From Mercenaria mercenaria (taxonomy: Eukaryota > Mollusca > Bivalvia > Venerida > Veneridae): DNA of 64,000 nucleotides. Positions 35,683 through 47,139 of the stretch are shown here, one piece after another; the first letter of the stretch is position 1, and each line of letters begins with the position of its first letter. Made by a program: the position numbers and the translations under genes. Where the stretch lies: contig NC_069371.1 of assembly GCF_021730395.1 (NCBI RefSeq), positions 2,666,001-2,730,000 on the forward strand, read 5' to 3'. The notes under the pieces are model-generated. The model was not told the DNA's origin, searched no databases, and worked only from the letters and a program-made list of their open reading frames with translations.

Positions 35683-35961
35683 GGGTCCTCCGTGGCCGAG
35701 TGGTTAGAGTCGTTGACTTCAAACCATTTGCCCCTCATCGATGTGGGTTCGAAACCTCATTTGGGGCGTAGAATTCTTCACGTGAGGAAGCCATCCAGCC
35801 GGCTTACGGAAGGTCGGGGGTTCTTTCCCCGGTGCTCGTGATGATATTGTTTCCCCGGAGGGGCACCTGGGGTCTTCCTCCACCATTAAAGCTGGAAAGT
35901 TGCCATATGACCTAAAATTGTGTCGGTGCGACGTTAAACCCAACAAAATTAAATAAATAAA
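35683..35961 (+). mobile_element. tRNA-headed SINE, copy 4, with target duplication
   Basis: Complete copy with A box, B box and conserved body, ending in an aaat-rich tail. The 14-bp tatattatatatca flanks it (35,668-35,681 and 35,962-35,975). The insertion lies at the end of an open frame on the opposite strand. Confidence 0.9.
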
Positions 35962-35975
35962 TATATTATATATCA

Positions 35976-36192
35976 TGTTTTTTAACAATTCTTCACAATT
36001 ATTCATGTCTTTTTGAATGGTTGTATTGGTGGCGTATTTATTTTTCAACACTATTAAAGTCTGGTACAGGTTGTTAAATTCTGTGTGTCGGGTTGTTAGT
36101 TCCATGTAATCGTCTTCTCCAACAGGTAAACTCGTTGTCGCCCTCTTATTGTCTTGTTTTATGATCGGTGTAGTTGCCGGTCTCTTATTTAC
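35976..36192 (-). pseudogene. Exon-like frame beside Polinton fossil B, unit 1
   Basis: Same as the frame at 44,236-44,479: VNKRPATTPIIKQDNKR...EDDYMELTTRHTEFNN, preceded by a long pyrimidine tract and cag. A SINE has inserted at its 3' end. Unrecognised; probably part of the fossil element or a host gene it landed in. Confidence 0.35.
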
Positions 36193-36423
36193 CTGAAGAA
36201 GAAGAAAAACAAAAAAACTCTGAAATAACCTTAGCAACGACGCAATGGTAACATTCTTGACGTTACTACGATTTTTTTTTTAAAAAAGACCATTTTCTTA
36301 GTAAGTATTTTTTTTGTGAATACATCTCTGTAGACAAAAATTAATTTTGATATTAATCCCACTTATTCTAAACTTACAATCTGCCCAGGAAAAAAATCTT
36401 ACCCTTTTTTTATCCGTTGGCTT

Positions 36424-37440
36424 TTTAGCTCACCTGTCACAAAGTGACAGGGTGAGCTATAGTGACCGCTTGATGTCCGTCGTGCGTCGTTTTCCCTCAA
36501 CAATTTCTAAAAAAAATCTTCTTCTTTTAAAACCACTAGGGAGAATACACCAAAAATTCACAGGAATATCCTTGGGTGGCCCCTTTCGAAATTATTCAAA
36601 GAATTGAATTCCAAAGCAGAACTCTGGTTGCCATGGCAACCAAAAGGAAAAACTTTAAAAAATCTTCTCAAAAACCAGAAGTCCTAAGCTTAGATATTTG
36701 GTGTGAAGCATTGCCTAGTGACCCTCTGCCAAATTTGTTCAAGTCATGACCCCGGGGTCAATTAATTTTACATAGGAAAATCTTCAAAAATTTTCTAAAA
36801 ATAAACAAGAAGGCCTAGAGCTTAGATATTTGACTTGTAGCATTGCCTAATGAACCTCTACAAAATTTGTTCAAATCATGACCCCCGGGGTCACTTGATT
36901 TCATAGGGTAATCTTTAATCTTCAAAAAATATCTAAAATAAAAACCCGAAGGCCTAGATCTTAGAATTTGACATGTAGCATTGCCTAGTAGACTTTTTAC
37001 AAAGTTATTCATATCATGAAACCCCCCGGGGGCAAATTGAACCCCGCCCATGGGGTTACTTGATTGTAGACAGAAAAAAACTTTTCCCAAATTTTCTAAA
37101 AAAAAAACCAGAGGCCTAGATCTTAGATATTTGACATGTAGCATTGCCTAGTAGACTTCACAAAAGTTATTCATATCATGAACCTCGGGGTCAAATTGAC
37201 CCCGCCCCATGGGGTTACTTGATTGTAGTTTGAAAAATCTTCCAAAATTTCTAAAAATAAACCAGAAGGCCTAGATCTTTGCTATTTTTACATGTAGCAT
37301 TGCTAGTGGACCTCTACAAAATTTGTTCAAATCTTGTTAAATGTATATGCCTATGTGCTCTATGTCAAAACTAGATCATATCATTTTGAGCAATGGTACT
37401 CAAGTGAGCGATACAGGGCCATCATGGCCCTCTTGTTGTT
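36424..37440 (+). repeat. 'tagctcacc' tandem-cored repeat, unit 1
   Basis: Head tagctcacctgtcacaaag...gtgagct forms a perfect stem, followed by gtccgtcgtgcgtc and about six diverged ~150-bp units, and ends ggccctcttgtt. Flanking phrases gttggcttttt and gttagttttta may be the target duplication. Many base insertions relative to the unit 2 copy. Confidence 0.85.
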
Positions 37441-37824
37441 AGTTTTTATCTTATTTTCCATTTGCAATCCCGTTGCTGTTGCTGTATATATTTCGTCATC
37501 ACAGAACATACCCAAAATATCATCGGTGGTGGTATTATTCGCCTCGCTGGAAAGATAGTTTTCCGCATATGGGTTGCTCATATTAAATGTCATTTTGTCC
37601 GTCTTAGACTATCGGTAAACAAAATGAGATATATACAAGAAAATAAATAATTCAATCAACGTGTTCGTTTCTGATTCATTCAGCTCATCCCTCCAGTTTT
37701 CTGTAGACGGAACTTCAAACGGTGGAAGCCGCCCTTTTCGTGTTTTTTCAGTAAATTCCAAAAAATTTTCTTTCCATACTTTGAAGCTTTTGTTTTCTAA
37801 TAACAGTTCATTATTACTAGCCAT
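37441..37824 (-). other. Two short unrecognised frames, unit 1
   Basis: Copies of the two frames described at 45,613-45,999. Starts MASNNELLLEN and MTFNMSNPYAEN are both present; the first frame differs from its unit 2 sister by small changes. Confidence 0.3.
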
Positions 37825-38468
37825 CTTATGAGAAATGATTAAAATCTCGAACTAAACCTTATTCATATATGTTTCGGATCACAATAAAAAATATGAAATA
37901 ATTTTATTACGTACACGCATGTTTTATGTCAAGGTCACAGGGGCCAACGTGAACTTCTTGTATGAAGGCACTTTACTTGCGAACCACTGCACTCAGGACC
38001 TTCAAACTTTACATGCTGATAGTACTTATTGAGTACACCAACCCTACTGACTTTGGGGTCACCAGGTCAAAGGTCAAGGTTACAGGGGCTAACATTAACT
38101 TTTTGCATGAAGGCACTTTACTCTCGAACCACTTCACCCAGGACCTTCAAACCTCACATGCTGATAGTACTTATTGCGTACACCACCCCTACTGACTTTG
38201 GGGTCACCAGGTCAAAGCTCAGGGTGCTGCGGTGCCATTTGTCACCATTAGTGACAGTTCTTGTTTTCAAATGAGATGTCAAGCTTGATTATTTTATGAT
38301 TTCATTCATTCAGTAAGCGGAAGCCTACAAGAGACTGATACACGCTTTTAATAAGCATCAGTCTAGTCCTGTATTGTACGTGGTCCATTAACCTGTATTG
38401 TACATGGTCGTACACTTACGATCCGAAAGTGATTTCCACTCCCGAAAAGCATATGAATAAACTATACT

Positions 38469-38709
38469 ATAAAAGCGTGTACCTGTTTGTGGCAGTCTCA
38501 GCGTGCTTCTGTCGTCACAAGCTAGTGTTATTTTATTTAATATGCACAGTGTTAAGTCAGTCAATGTTGCTGTCGTCCACATCTTAACTGTTACTTCATC
38601 AGTGAATGCTGGCCAGTCCATTAGTAATCAACTCTTTAATCGTCTGCTTGTCTGTTGTTCATTAGCAGAAGATGAGGCAAAACATATAATTGGACATTTC
38701 TCCATGTAA
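38469..38709 (+). promoter_or_regulatory. TATA box and short signal-peptide-like frame, unit 2
   Basis: tataaaag at 38,469 is followed 65 bp later by an ATG (38,542) opening MHSVKSVNVAVVHILTV...SVNAGQSISN...HFSM, 55 codons. The hydrophobic start resembles a weak signal peptide. The tail of the frame is derived from a hAT-like terminus. A copy at 14.6 kb lacks that tail and stops earlier. Probably a 5' exon relic; coding status unproven. Confidence 0.3.
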
Positions 38710-39444
38710 TTGTAATTTAATTATTGAAGTAATTGACCCTAGATCTGGTAAAGCATAATCAAGTGCCCTAATTACAAATAAAAGTATGATATATATTGCC
38801 TTTAACAACAGTTTGTCATTGATAATTACATTATATACAAAACAATTTCTAATGCATTATAAAATAAAACTATATAAACACTGTAATCTTCATTTTTCAA
38901 AATATGAAAATAAGAAAGAAAACAGAAACTGTTTGATACCCATTATAATGCTTTTGAAAACACAGGCTAAACAGTTAATATTTAAATGGGATTAAATATT
39001 TGTCTTAAAATTTCAGTTGATCGTTATAATTATATCAGTAAACGTTTAAACGTTTTGAAGATTATCTTTATTCGTTTTTATGCAAAAACAGTTCTAATGC
39101 ATTGTAATTGTTTTCCCCCTAAAGGTGTCTAAATAAAACAAAAAAAAACAAGCAATTATTGAAACATCCCATTAAAATACGTATTCTTGAATATTTATCC
39201 TTTATGCGTATTATAATTGACTATTATACTAATATACACGCATATGCCATATTTTCATGAATACATTTGAAACCAATATTTGTAGACATAAAACACAATA
39301 AACTGAAAACTATATCACAATTGACATGAAATAGTATTTCAAAAGACAATAATACAAGAACACACTGAAAACAACATCAAAATAAACTGAACGTGAGTTA
39401 GATAAAACCGCGGCATTATTTACCAACGAAGGTTTCTTTTTAAT

Positions 39445-40465
39445 CCCCCGCCGTGGCGGAGGGATTATAGGAATGTTCTGCGTCCGTCCTTCCGTCCGTA
39501 ACAAATTCGTGTCCGGTCCATATCTCCTAAACCCCTTGAAGGATTTTCATGAAACTTTGGTCAAATGATCACCTCATCAAGACGATGTGCAGAACCCATG
39601 AGTCAGCCTTGTCGGTTGAAGGTCAAGGTCACAACTCAAGGTCAAAGGTTTGAGCCTTCCATTTTGTGTCCGCTCTATATCTCTTAAACACCTTGAAGGA
39701 ATTTTATAAAACTTGGGTCAAATGATCACCTCATCAAGACGATGTGCAGAACCCATGAGTCAGTCATGCCGGCTCAAGGTCAAGGTCACAACTTAGGGTC
39801 AAAGGTTTGAACCTTCCATTTTGTGTCCGCTCTATATCTCCTAAACCCCTTGAAGGATTTTCACCAAACTTGGGTCAAACGATCACCTCATCAAGGCGAT
39901 GTGCAGAACTTATGAGTCAGCCATGTCAGCTCAAGGTCAAGGTCACAACTGAAGGTCAAAGGTTTGAGCCTTCCATTTCGTGTCCACTCTATATCTCCTA
40001 AACCCCTTGAAGGAATTTTATAAAAACCTGGGTCAAATGATTACCTCATCAAGACGATGTGCAGAAATTATGAGTCAACCATGCCAGCTCAAGGTCAAGG
40101 TCACAACTAAGGGTCGAAGGTTTGAGCATTCCATTTGGTGTCCACTCTGTATCTCCTTAACCCCTTGAAGGATTTTCATCAAACTTTTGTCAAATGATCA
40201 CCTCATCAAGAACTCATGAGTCAGCCATGTCAACTCAAGGTCAAGGTCACAACTGAAGGTCAAAGGTTTCAGCTCTGTATCTCCTAAACCCCTTGAAGGA
40301 TTTTCATGAAACTTTGGTCAAATGATCACCTCATCAAGACGTGGTGCAGAATTCATGAGTCAGCCTAGTCAGTTCAAGGTCAAGGTCACAGCTAAAATCA
40401 AAGGTTTTACCCTTTCACTATCAATAGCAGTGGCGGGGGATTTAGCTGTCTTTCAGACTGCCTTG
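39445..40465 (+). mobile_element. 1,021-bp tandem-cored element, clean insertion with 6-bp duplication
   Basis: Starts cccccgccgtggcggaggg (a stem), then gtccgtccttccgtccgt, then about five and a half ~180-bp units (cctaaaccccttgaaggatt, aaatgatcacctcatcaag, gatgtgcagaac, ggtcaaggtcacaac). It ends ggcgggggatttagctg...actgccttg. tttaat flanks both ends (39,439-39,444 and 40,466-40,471). The empty site is present in unit 1 (near 31,683) and at 15.46 kb, so the borders are exact. No coding capacity. Confidence 0.88.
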
Positions 40466-40499
40466 TTTAATAGAAAGAACACATTCGATTTCGATAGTA

Positions 40500-40690
40500 T
40501 GTTTAATTTATCCTTGATCTATTTTATGGCCATAGCATAGAAATCTGTTGCTTGAAAAGTAAAATCTTTGTGTCTATTGGGGTAAGCATACGACGTTCAG
40601 CTGCGACTCGGTACAGGGCTTGTTCATAATTTCTTGTCAAATACGATTTTCCATTGTAGCACTGGTCCAGCTCTAGACACACTCTCATCC
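40500..40690 (-). pseudogene. Relic of the 15.5-kb exon, unit 2
   Basis: Retains the RVCLELDQCY...LTRNYEQALYRV region of the exon at 15.5 kb, joined upstream to Polinton-derived sequence instead of its own acceptor. Non-functional remnant. Confidence 0.5.
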
Positions 40691-41400
40691 TGTCCATCAC
40701 ACTTTAAATTTTCCACCAAACTTTGCAATGATGAGGGTAGAACCTATAAGCTGTCAATGAATCTCAAGTTACCAAGGGAAAACCTCACATAGTTTTCAGT
40801 ACTTTGTGCTATACATTTAAGAGTTTCACCCTTAAACTCACCAATACTTGGTATGAAATGATATGAGCATCAAACTTCTTCAGGTTGTGAAAACTGACGC
40901 ACGTATGTTTCGCTTGTTTACATTTCAAATTGCATTGGTTGTGAGCCATTCCAATAGAGTCTCCCGTTAAATGATCGTGATGTCTTACTATAACGGAGAG
41001 AAATTTTTCAAAGGGAGTGAAGTCTTTTTGACATAAGCAACACCGCGAAGCGCGACTTATTTCCTCTAAATCGTCAGTCGTAATGATCATTGGTTCTATA
41101 TTAGAGAGAATGTTTTTAATTTCATTTTGCTGTTGTAGCAAACTTTTGATAAATTTCTGTGATGCATCACTCCCCCTATACACCACCGTTGGTTTAGTGT
41201 ATCTTGTCTGTACGCAAATCCACACACTTCAAGTTTTGTTGTACATGTGGTGCTTGACTGTGTAGGTTCTGGAAGACATGTTGAACGCCTTCTATTTAAA
41301 GTTTCAAAATCTGCATAGATCGTGAATGAAACTTTAAGATCTTGTTCAAAGTCTTTACGTCACACTCATTACGTACAAAACCATGCAAACAGTATGGGCA
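40691..41400 (-). mobile_element. Polinton-type polymerase fossil B, unit 2 copy
   Basis: Decayed part of a protein-primed family B DNA polymerase. Parts seen in order on the minus strand: a cysteine/histidine segment (FCPYCLHGFV), the exonuclease-domain start (YADFETLN), an endonuclease-VII-like zinc segment (CCLCQKDFTPFEKF ... VRHHDHLTG ... GMAHNQCNLKCK) and a segment of the type 'LGNLRFIDS'. This order matches Polinton/adintovirus-like polymerases. Broken, with several disruptions. No capsid, ATPase or integrase piece was recognised next to it. Insertion predates the segmental duplication. Confidence 0.68.
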
Positions 41401-41499
41401 GAAAAACATTCTTTCTTTGTGACTTGCTTCTTAAAAGAAAAGTAATCAAGCCTCTTATGAGAACGTAATGAGAGACTTGACCATATTTGATCTATAGCA

Positions 41500-43027
41500 A
41501 ATTCAAAAAAGAAAATGGTCAGAATGTTCCCCTTGATGATATCTAGGTCAAGTTCGAAACTGGGTCACATGTGGTCAAAAACTAGGTCAGTAGGTCTAAA
41601 AATAGAAAAACCTTGTGACCTCTCTAGAGGCCATATTTTACACAAGATCTTCATGAAAATTGGTCAGAATGTTCACCTTGATGATATCTAGGTCAAGTTC
41701 GAAACTGGGTCACGTGCGGTCAAAAACTAGACCAGTAGGTCAAATAATAGAAAAACCTTGTGACCTCTGTAGAGGCCATATTTTTCATGGGATCTGCATG
41801 AAAATTGGTCAGAATGTTCATCTTGATGATATGTAGGTCAGGTTCGAAACTTGGTCGTGTGCATTTCAAAACTAGGTCAGTAGGTCTAAAAATAGAAAAT
41901 CCTTGTGACTTCCCTAGAGGCCGTATTTTTTAATGGATCTTCATAAAATTTGGTCAGAATGTTCATCTGGATGATATCTAGGTCAGGTTTGAAACTGGGT
42001 CAACTGCGGTCCAAAACTAGGTCATAAGGTCAAATAATAGAAAAACCTTGCGACCACTCTAGAGGTCATATTTTTCATGGTATCTGCATGAAAATTGGTC
42101 AGAATGTTCATCTTGATGATATCTAGGTCGAAACTGGGTCATGTGCGGTCAAAAAGTAGGTCAGTAGGTAAAATAATAGAAAAACCTTGTGATCTCTGTA
42201 GAGGCCATATTTTTCATGGGATCGTTATGAAAATTGGTCAGAATGATTATCTTGATGATATCTAGGTCAAGTTTATAACTGGGTCAAATGCGGTCCAAAA
42301 CTAGGTCAGTAGGTCAAATAATAGAAAAACCTTGTGACCTCTCTAGAGGTCATATTTTTCATGGGATCTGTATGAAAGTTGGTCAGAATGTTCATCTTGA
42401 TGATATCTAGTTCGAAACTGGGTCCCGGCGGTCAAAAATTAGGTCAGTAGGTCTTAAAATAGAAAAACCTTGTGACCTCTTTAGAGGCCATACTTGTGAA
42501 TGAATCTTCATAAAAATTGGCCAGAATGTTGATGATATCTAGGTCAAGTTCGAAAGTGGGTTACATGTCGTCAAAAAGTAGGTCAGTAGGTCAAATAATG
42601 AAAAAGCCTTGTGACCTCTCTAGAGGTAATATTTTTCATAGGATCTGTATGAAAGTTGGTCTGAATGTTTATCTTGATGATATATAGGTCAAGTTTGAAA
42701 CTTGGACAACTGCGATCAAAAACTAGGTCAGTAGGTCTTAAAATAGAAAAACCTTGTGACCTCTCTAGAGGCCATACCCTTGAATGGATCTTTATGAAAA
42801 TTGGTCAGAATGTTCACCTTGATGATATCTAGGTCAAGTTTGAAACTGGGTCACGTGCCATCAGAAAACTAGACCTTGTGACCTCTCTAGAGGCCATACT
42901 TTTAATGGGATCTGTATGAAAGTTGGTCTGAATGTTCATCTTAATGATATCTAGTTTGATCTTCTTGTCCTTAAGACTAGTGCAATAATAATAGGTGAGC
43001 GATATAGGGCCATTTTGGCCCTCTTGT
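41500..43027 (+). repeat. 'ctaggtcaagttcgaaactgg' tandem array, unit 2
   Basis: About ten ~145-bp units, cleaner than the unit 1 array, ending ggccattttggccctcttgt. Units differ by point changes, and a few lack ~40 bp. Confidence 0.87.
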
Positions 43028-43470
43028 TATTTAATACTTACATTTAGATTTTAGCTGTAGAAAATTTTCTGCTACTACCCCAACTGTCCTCATTCTCCTG
43101 CTATTTGTTACTTTGAAAGCATTGCGTTCTTGCTGCTGAAATAAATTAATCAGAGTAACAAATTAACAATAAGTAATAGGGCGAAGCCCCAGGGGGCATT
43201 CGTTTGCTTCTCTAAACTGAAACAATTTAAACATCTTTACTACATCAGGAAATTTAACTTTGCTTTCCTTGAGGCTATCGATCTAATATAAAAGTTTCAA
43301 TAAAACACGAGACATTTTACTGTTTGAAACGTTGAATGTTTGAGCATGGAATAGAGTTGATCATGAAAAACGCTTTATAATCACCGGGCCTGTTCTACAT
43401 CTACCATGGAAGTGACATCAAGGTCTTGAGACATGGTAAAATTCTACCACTATATACATGTGTATACATG

Positions 43471-43665
43471 TTAAAAGTGGTACACCAGACTGGTATAAAT
43501 AGAACACAGTGGTACAAGTAGAATAGGATCATGGACCTGATTAGGGCCATTTTTCAGGGTATCTTTTTTCAAACTTCCCATGTCACTGAAATCTCTACCA
43601 GCACGTGGCGAGCCTCGTTTTTGGAAGACATCTCTACAGTAACCCTTGTGTTCACTTAGATTCAC
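43471..43665 (-). other. Unrecognised 64-codon frame, unit 2
   Basis: MNLSEHKGYCRDVFQKRG start, then GRDFSDMGSLKKD. Counterpart of 34,810-35,004. Charged, no membrane segment, no known motif. Possibly a remnant of a gene in the fossil element. Confidence 0.3.
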
Positions 43666-44089
43666 TTACTTTAGTAGATCTATCTGTTCTTAAAAATATA
43701 AAATATCTACCTGAGTTGTCCCAATCGATTCTTTTACTTCTGTTTTCTGTTGTTGTTTTTTTCAATCCATTTCAGCAATCATGAATGGCGGCTTTACTAG
43801 CTGCAAGCGAGAGAACTTTTATTTATCAGGTTTACCAGATTACACACCAGACTTAAAGTTTGACCATTCTAATCAACTACCCCCCTTTTTGAAGAGTATT
43901 CATTTTCTTCTATAAACCAACTTTGACTACAATTCCTAGGGTCGTAGGTTCAACCCCTACTGAGACCAAAATATTTTTATATTTAAAAAAAAAAATATTT
44001 CAAGTAAATTTTTAATCCTCTCATATTTAAAAATATTTTTTTTTGTTTATCACTACATGCTCTCGATGTTGTTCTAGAACCGTTGTGTC

Positions 44090-44235
44090 TGGCTTACGGA
44101 AGGTCGGTGGTTGTACCCAGGTGCTCGTGATGAAATTGTGCACGGAGGGGCACCTGGGGTCTTCCTCCACCATTAAAGCTGGAAAGTTGCCATATGACCT
44201 AAAATTGTGTCGGTGCGACGTTAAACCCAACAAAA
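44090..44235 (+). mobile_element. tRNA-headed SINE, copy 5, 5' part lost
   Basis: Only the body from ggcttacggaaggtcggtgg to the tail remains. Unit 1 shows the undeleted state at 35,683-35,961, so the loss happened after duplication and also removed about 200 bp of flanking sequence. Confidence 0.85.
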
Positions 44236-44479
44236 TAAAATAAATAAATATATTATATATCATGTTTTTTAACAATTCTTCACAATTATTCATGTCTTTT
44301 TGAATGGTTGTATTGGTGGCGTATTTATTTTTCAACACTATTACAGTCTGGTACACGTTGTTAAATTCTGTGTGTCGGGTTGTTAGTTCCATGTAATCGT
44401 CTTCTCCAACAGGTAAACTCGTTGTCGCCCTCTTATTGTCTTGTTTTATGATCGGTGTAGTTGCCGGTCTCTTATTTAC
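44236..44479 (-). pseudogene. Exon-like frame beside Polinton fossil B, unit 2
   Basis: A reading frame follows a strong pyrimidine tract (ttttcttcttcttcag): VNKRPATTPIIKQDNKR, then EDDYMELTTRHTEFNN, NKYATNTTIQKDMNN and CEELLKN. The product is charged and helical. A SINE inserted near its 3' end supplies the present terminus. The frames at 45,613-45,999 lie upstream on the same strand, separated by a tandem-cored repeat, so these may be exons of one gene of the fossil element. Unrecognised. Confidence 0.38.
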
Positions 44480-44716
44480 CTGAAGAAGAAGAAAAACAAA
44501 AAAACTCTGAAATAACCTTAGCAACGACGCAATGGTAACATTCTTGACGTTACTACGATTTAAAAAAAAAAAAAAGAAGACCATTTTCTTAGTAAGTATT
44601 TTTTTTTTTTGTGAATACATCTCTGTAGACAAAAATTAATTTTGATATTAATCCCACTTATTCAAAGCTTACAATCTGCCCAGGAAAAAAAATCTTACCC
44701 TTTTTTTATCCGTTGG

Positions 44717-45612
44717 CTTTTTAGCTCACCTGTCACAAAGTGACAGGGTGAGCTATTGTGACCGCTTGATGTCCGTCGTCCGTCGTGCGTCCGTCAACAA
44801 TTTCTAAAAAAAATCTTCTTCTTGAAAACCACTAGGCAGAATTACACCAAACTTCACAGGAATGATCCTTGGGTGGCCCCCTTTCGAAATTATTCAAAGA
44901 ATTGAATTCCACGCAGAACTCTGGTTGCCATGGCAACCAAAAGGAAAAACTTTAAAAATCTTCTCAAAAACCAGAAGTCCTAGAGCTTACATATTTGGTG
45001 TGAAGCATTGCCTAGTGGCCCTCTACCAAATTTGTTCAAGTCATGACCCCGGGGTCAAAATTGACCCCGCCCCAGGGGTCAATTAATTTTACATAGGAAA
45101 ATCTTCAAAAATTTTCTAAAAATAAACCAGAAGGCATAGAGCTTAGATATTTGACATGTAGCATTGCCTAATGAACCTCTACAAAATTTGTTCAAATCAT
45201 GACCCCCGGGGTCAAGATTGACCCCGCCTCAGGGGTCACTTGATTTTACATAGGATAATCTTCAAAAAATTTCTAAAAATAAACCAGAAGGCCTAGATCT
45301 TAGATATTTGACATGTAGCATTGCCTAGTAGACTTCTACAAAAGTTATTCAAATCATGACCCCCGGGGTCAAATTGACCCCGCCCCATGGGGTTACTTGA
45401 TTGTAGATAGAAAAATCTTCCAAATTTTCTAAAAATAAACCAGAAGGCCTAGATCTTAGCATTTTGACATGTAGCATTGCCTAGTGGACCTCTACAAAAT
45501 TTGTTCAAATCTTGTTAAAATGTGTATGCTATGTGCTATATGTCAAAACTTGATCATATCATTTTCAGCAATGGTACTCAAGTGAGCGATACAGGGCCAT
45601 CATGGCCCTCTT
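44717..45612 (+). repeat. 'tagctcacc' tandem-cored repeat, unit 2
   Basis: Head tagctcacctgtcacaaag with stem partner gacagggtgagct, then gtccgtcgtccgtcgtgcg, six ~150-bp units with gaccccggggtcaa/ttgaccccgcccc palindromic pairs, and the end ggccctcttgtt. The best-preserved copy of the family in the window. Confidence 0.88.
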
Positions 45613-45771
45613 GTTGTTAGTTTTTATCTTATTTTCCATTTGCAATCCCGTTGCTGTTGCTGTATATATTTCGTCATCACAGAACATACCCAAAATATCA
45701 TCGGTGGTGGTATTATTCGCCTCGCTGGAAAGATAGTTTTCCGCATATGGGTTACTCATATTAAATGTCAT
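45613..45771 (-). other. Short frame MTFNMSNPYAEN..., unit 2
   Basis: Encodes about 51 residues (MTFNMSNPYAENYLSSEAN ... DDILGMFCDDEIYTATATG ... MENKIKT) up to the insertion edge of the tandem-cored repeat. Acidic, no known motif. The ATG follows 55 bp after the stop of the next frame upstream, a compact spacing reminiscent of viral or transposon gene arrays. Confidence 0.35.
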
Positions 45772-45828
45772 TTTGTCAGTCTTAGACTATCGGTAAACAA
45801 AATGAGATATATACAAGCAAATAAATAA

Positions 45829-45999
45829 TTAAATCAACGTGTTCGTTTCTGATTCATTCAGCTCATCCATCCAGTTTTCTGTAGACGGAACTTCAAACGG
45901 TGGAAGCCGCTTCTCGTGTTTTTTCAGTAATTCCAAAATATTTTCTACCATACTTTGAAGCTTTTTGTTTTCTAATAACAGTTCATTATTACTAGCCAT
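45829..45999 (-). other. Intact 56-codon frame MASNNELLLEN..., unit 2
   Basis: A complete frame: MASNNELLLENKKLQSMVEN, a heptad-like leucine pattern (possible short coiled coil), then LPPFEVPSTENWMDELN and NTLI. It has a start and stop and is compactly followed by the next frame. Probably a small gene of the fossil element or a host microprotein; unrecognised. Confidence 0.38.
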
Positions 46000-46104
46000 C
46001 TTGATGAGAAATGATTAAAATCTCGAACTAAACCTTATTCATATATGTTTCGGATCACAATAAAAAAAAATGAAATAATTTTATTACGTACACGCATGTT
46101 TTAT

Positions 46105-46712
46105 TTGTTAGTTTCTGATTTTTTTTCTCATCGGCGGTGGGTACGAAAATCGTGTAAGTGAACAGTGGCAGAAAAGTTAGCTAATACTTTAGCTCCAGCA
46201 TAACAACGGACAAATAGTCTGAGAAAAAGTCCCAAAATTCTGAATTCTATAAATTTCACTGGAGGATTCTTTTAATTTGTAATGCATTTGAATCCTATCA
46301 TTAAACTTGAAAAAATGTTTTAAAGTTATATAATTGAGAAAAACTCATAATTTACTTGATACTTTTCCCCAAATTTTGAAAATTATCCGCATAGAAAATT
46401 TCCAATTTGACCAGGGGTCTTTCCCTCAAAAAGCCATAGAAAAGCCCTGGCTATGCTATCGCGAATTATTTCATGGACGTATATAAAAATATTGAATTGT
46501 GTCTTGGACATTCTGAGGAAGGTGAAAAGCAAATGTGCAACAGATATATAAATCTTTTACTTTGTGGCTCAAATAACTTGAACAATATGAATTATACATA
46601 TTTTTTTTTTTTTCGTTTTATTGTAAGATTGAAATATATAAATAAAGTGTATGCTCTGTTCTGTTCAATCAGATGCAAAATTTTAAATCTATATATATAT
46701 AGAAAATACTTT
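46105..46712. other. No gene recognised
   Basis: Unique AT-rich sequence to the right of the tandem duplication. The 151-codon plus frame starting at 46,473 is mostly the translated dinucleotide repeat and is not a gene. Confidence 0.4.
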
Positions 46713-46847
<135 letters not shown>

Positions 46848-47136
46848 CGTTGCAATGGAGATCCAGCAGCTTCTCTCGTCATGCTCTTTGCAGAGAGTAG
46901 TGTCGCCTTTTCTGCTGCTGCCTCATAAACTCCTGCAACTGTAGCCGACGTTGAACAAATACTTGACGTAGAGCCTTAGCTGCAAGACTCGAAATATCTC
47001 GTTGCAATGGAGATCCAGCAGCTTGTCTTATCATGCTCTTTGCAGAGAGTAGTGTCGCCTTTTCTGCTGCTGCCTCATAAACTCCTGCAACTGTAGCCGA
47101 CAAATACTTGACGTAGAGCCTTAGCTGCAAGATTCG
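46848..47136 (-). repeat. Tandem duplication of a ~152-bp coding-like segment
   Basis: cgttgcaatggagatccag recurs at 46,848 and 47,000 with the whole segment between (second unit 7 bp shorter). On the minus strand it reads as an Ala/Gln/Arg-rich helical peptide (GVYEAAAEKATLLSAKSM, AAGSPLQRD). Unknown family; possibly an exon fragment of an unrecognised gene. Confidence 0.55.
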
Positions 47137-47139
47137 AGC

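Larger units (their letters stand above)
30240..37927. repeat. Tandem segmental duplication, unit 1 (~7.7 kb)
   Basis: From within the 'gcatgaagg' repeat to 37,927 this segment matches 37,928-46,104 in the same order and orientation: TATA-bearing spacer, exon relic, Polinton polymerase fossil, 'ctaggtcaagttc' array, SINE, 'tagctcacc' repeat and small frames. The junction is direct: ...cgcatgttttat runs into gtcaaggtcacagg. Unit 1 shows many small insertions and deletions relative to unit 2, often in homopolymers. It lacks the 1,021-bp insertion of unit 2 and keeps about 340 bp around 35,475-35,800 that unit 2 has lost. Confidence 0.9.
37928..46104. repeat. Tandem segmental duplication, unit 2 (~8.2 kb)
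   Basis: Direct copy of unit 1 in the same orientation, ending at ...cgcatgttttat before unique sequence (ttgttagtttctg). Differences from unit 1 are the 1,021-bp insertion at 39,445-40,465, a loss of about 340 bp that truncates the SINE at 44,090, and numerous small indels that mostly make unit 1 the aberrant one when compared with other family members in the window. The left border falls inside a repeat also found at 13.6 kb, so repeat-mediated unequal exchange is a plausible origin. Confidence 0.9.
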
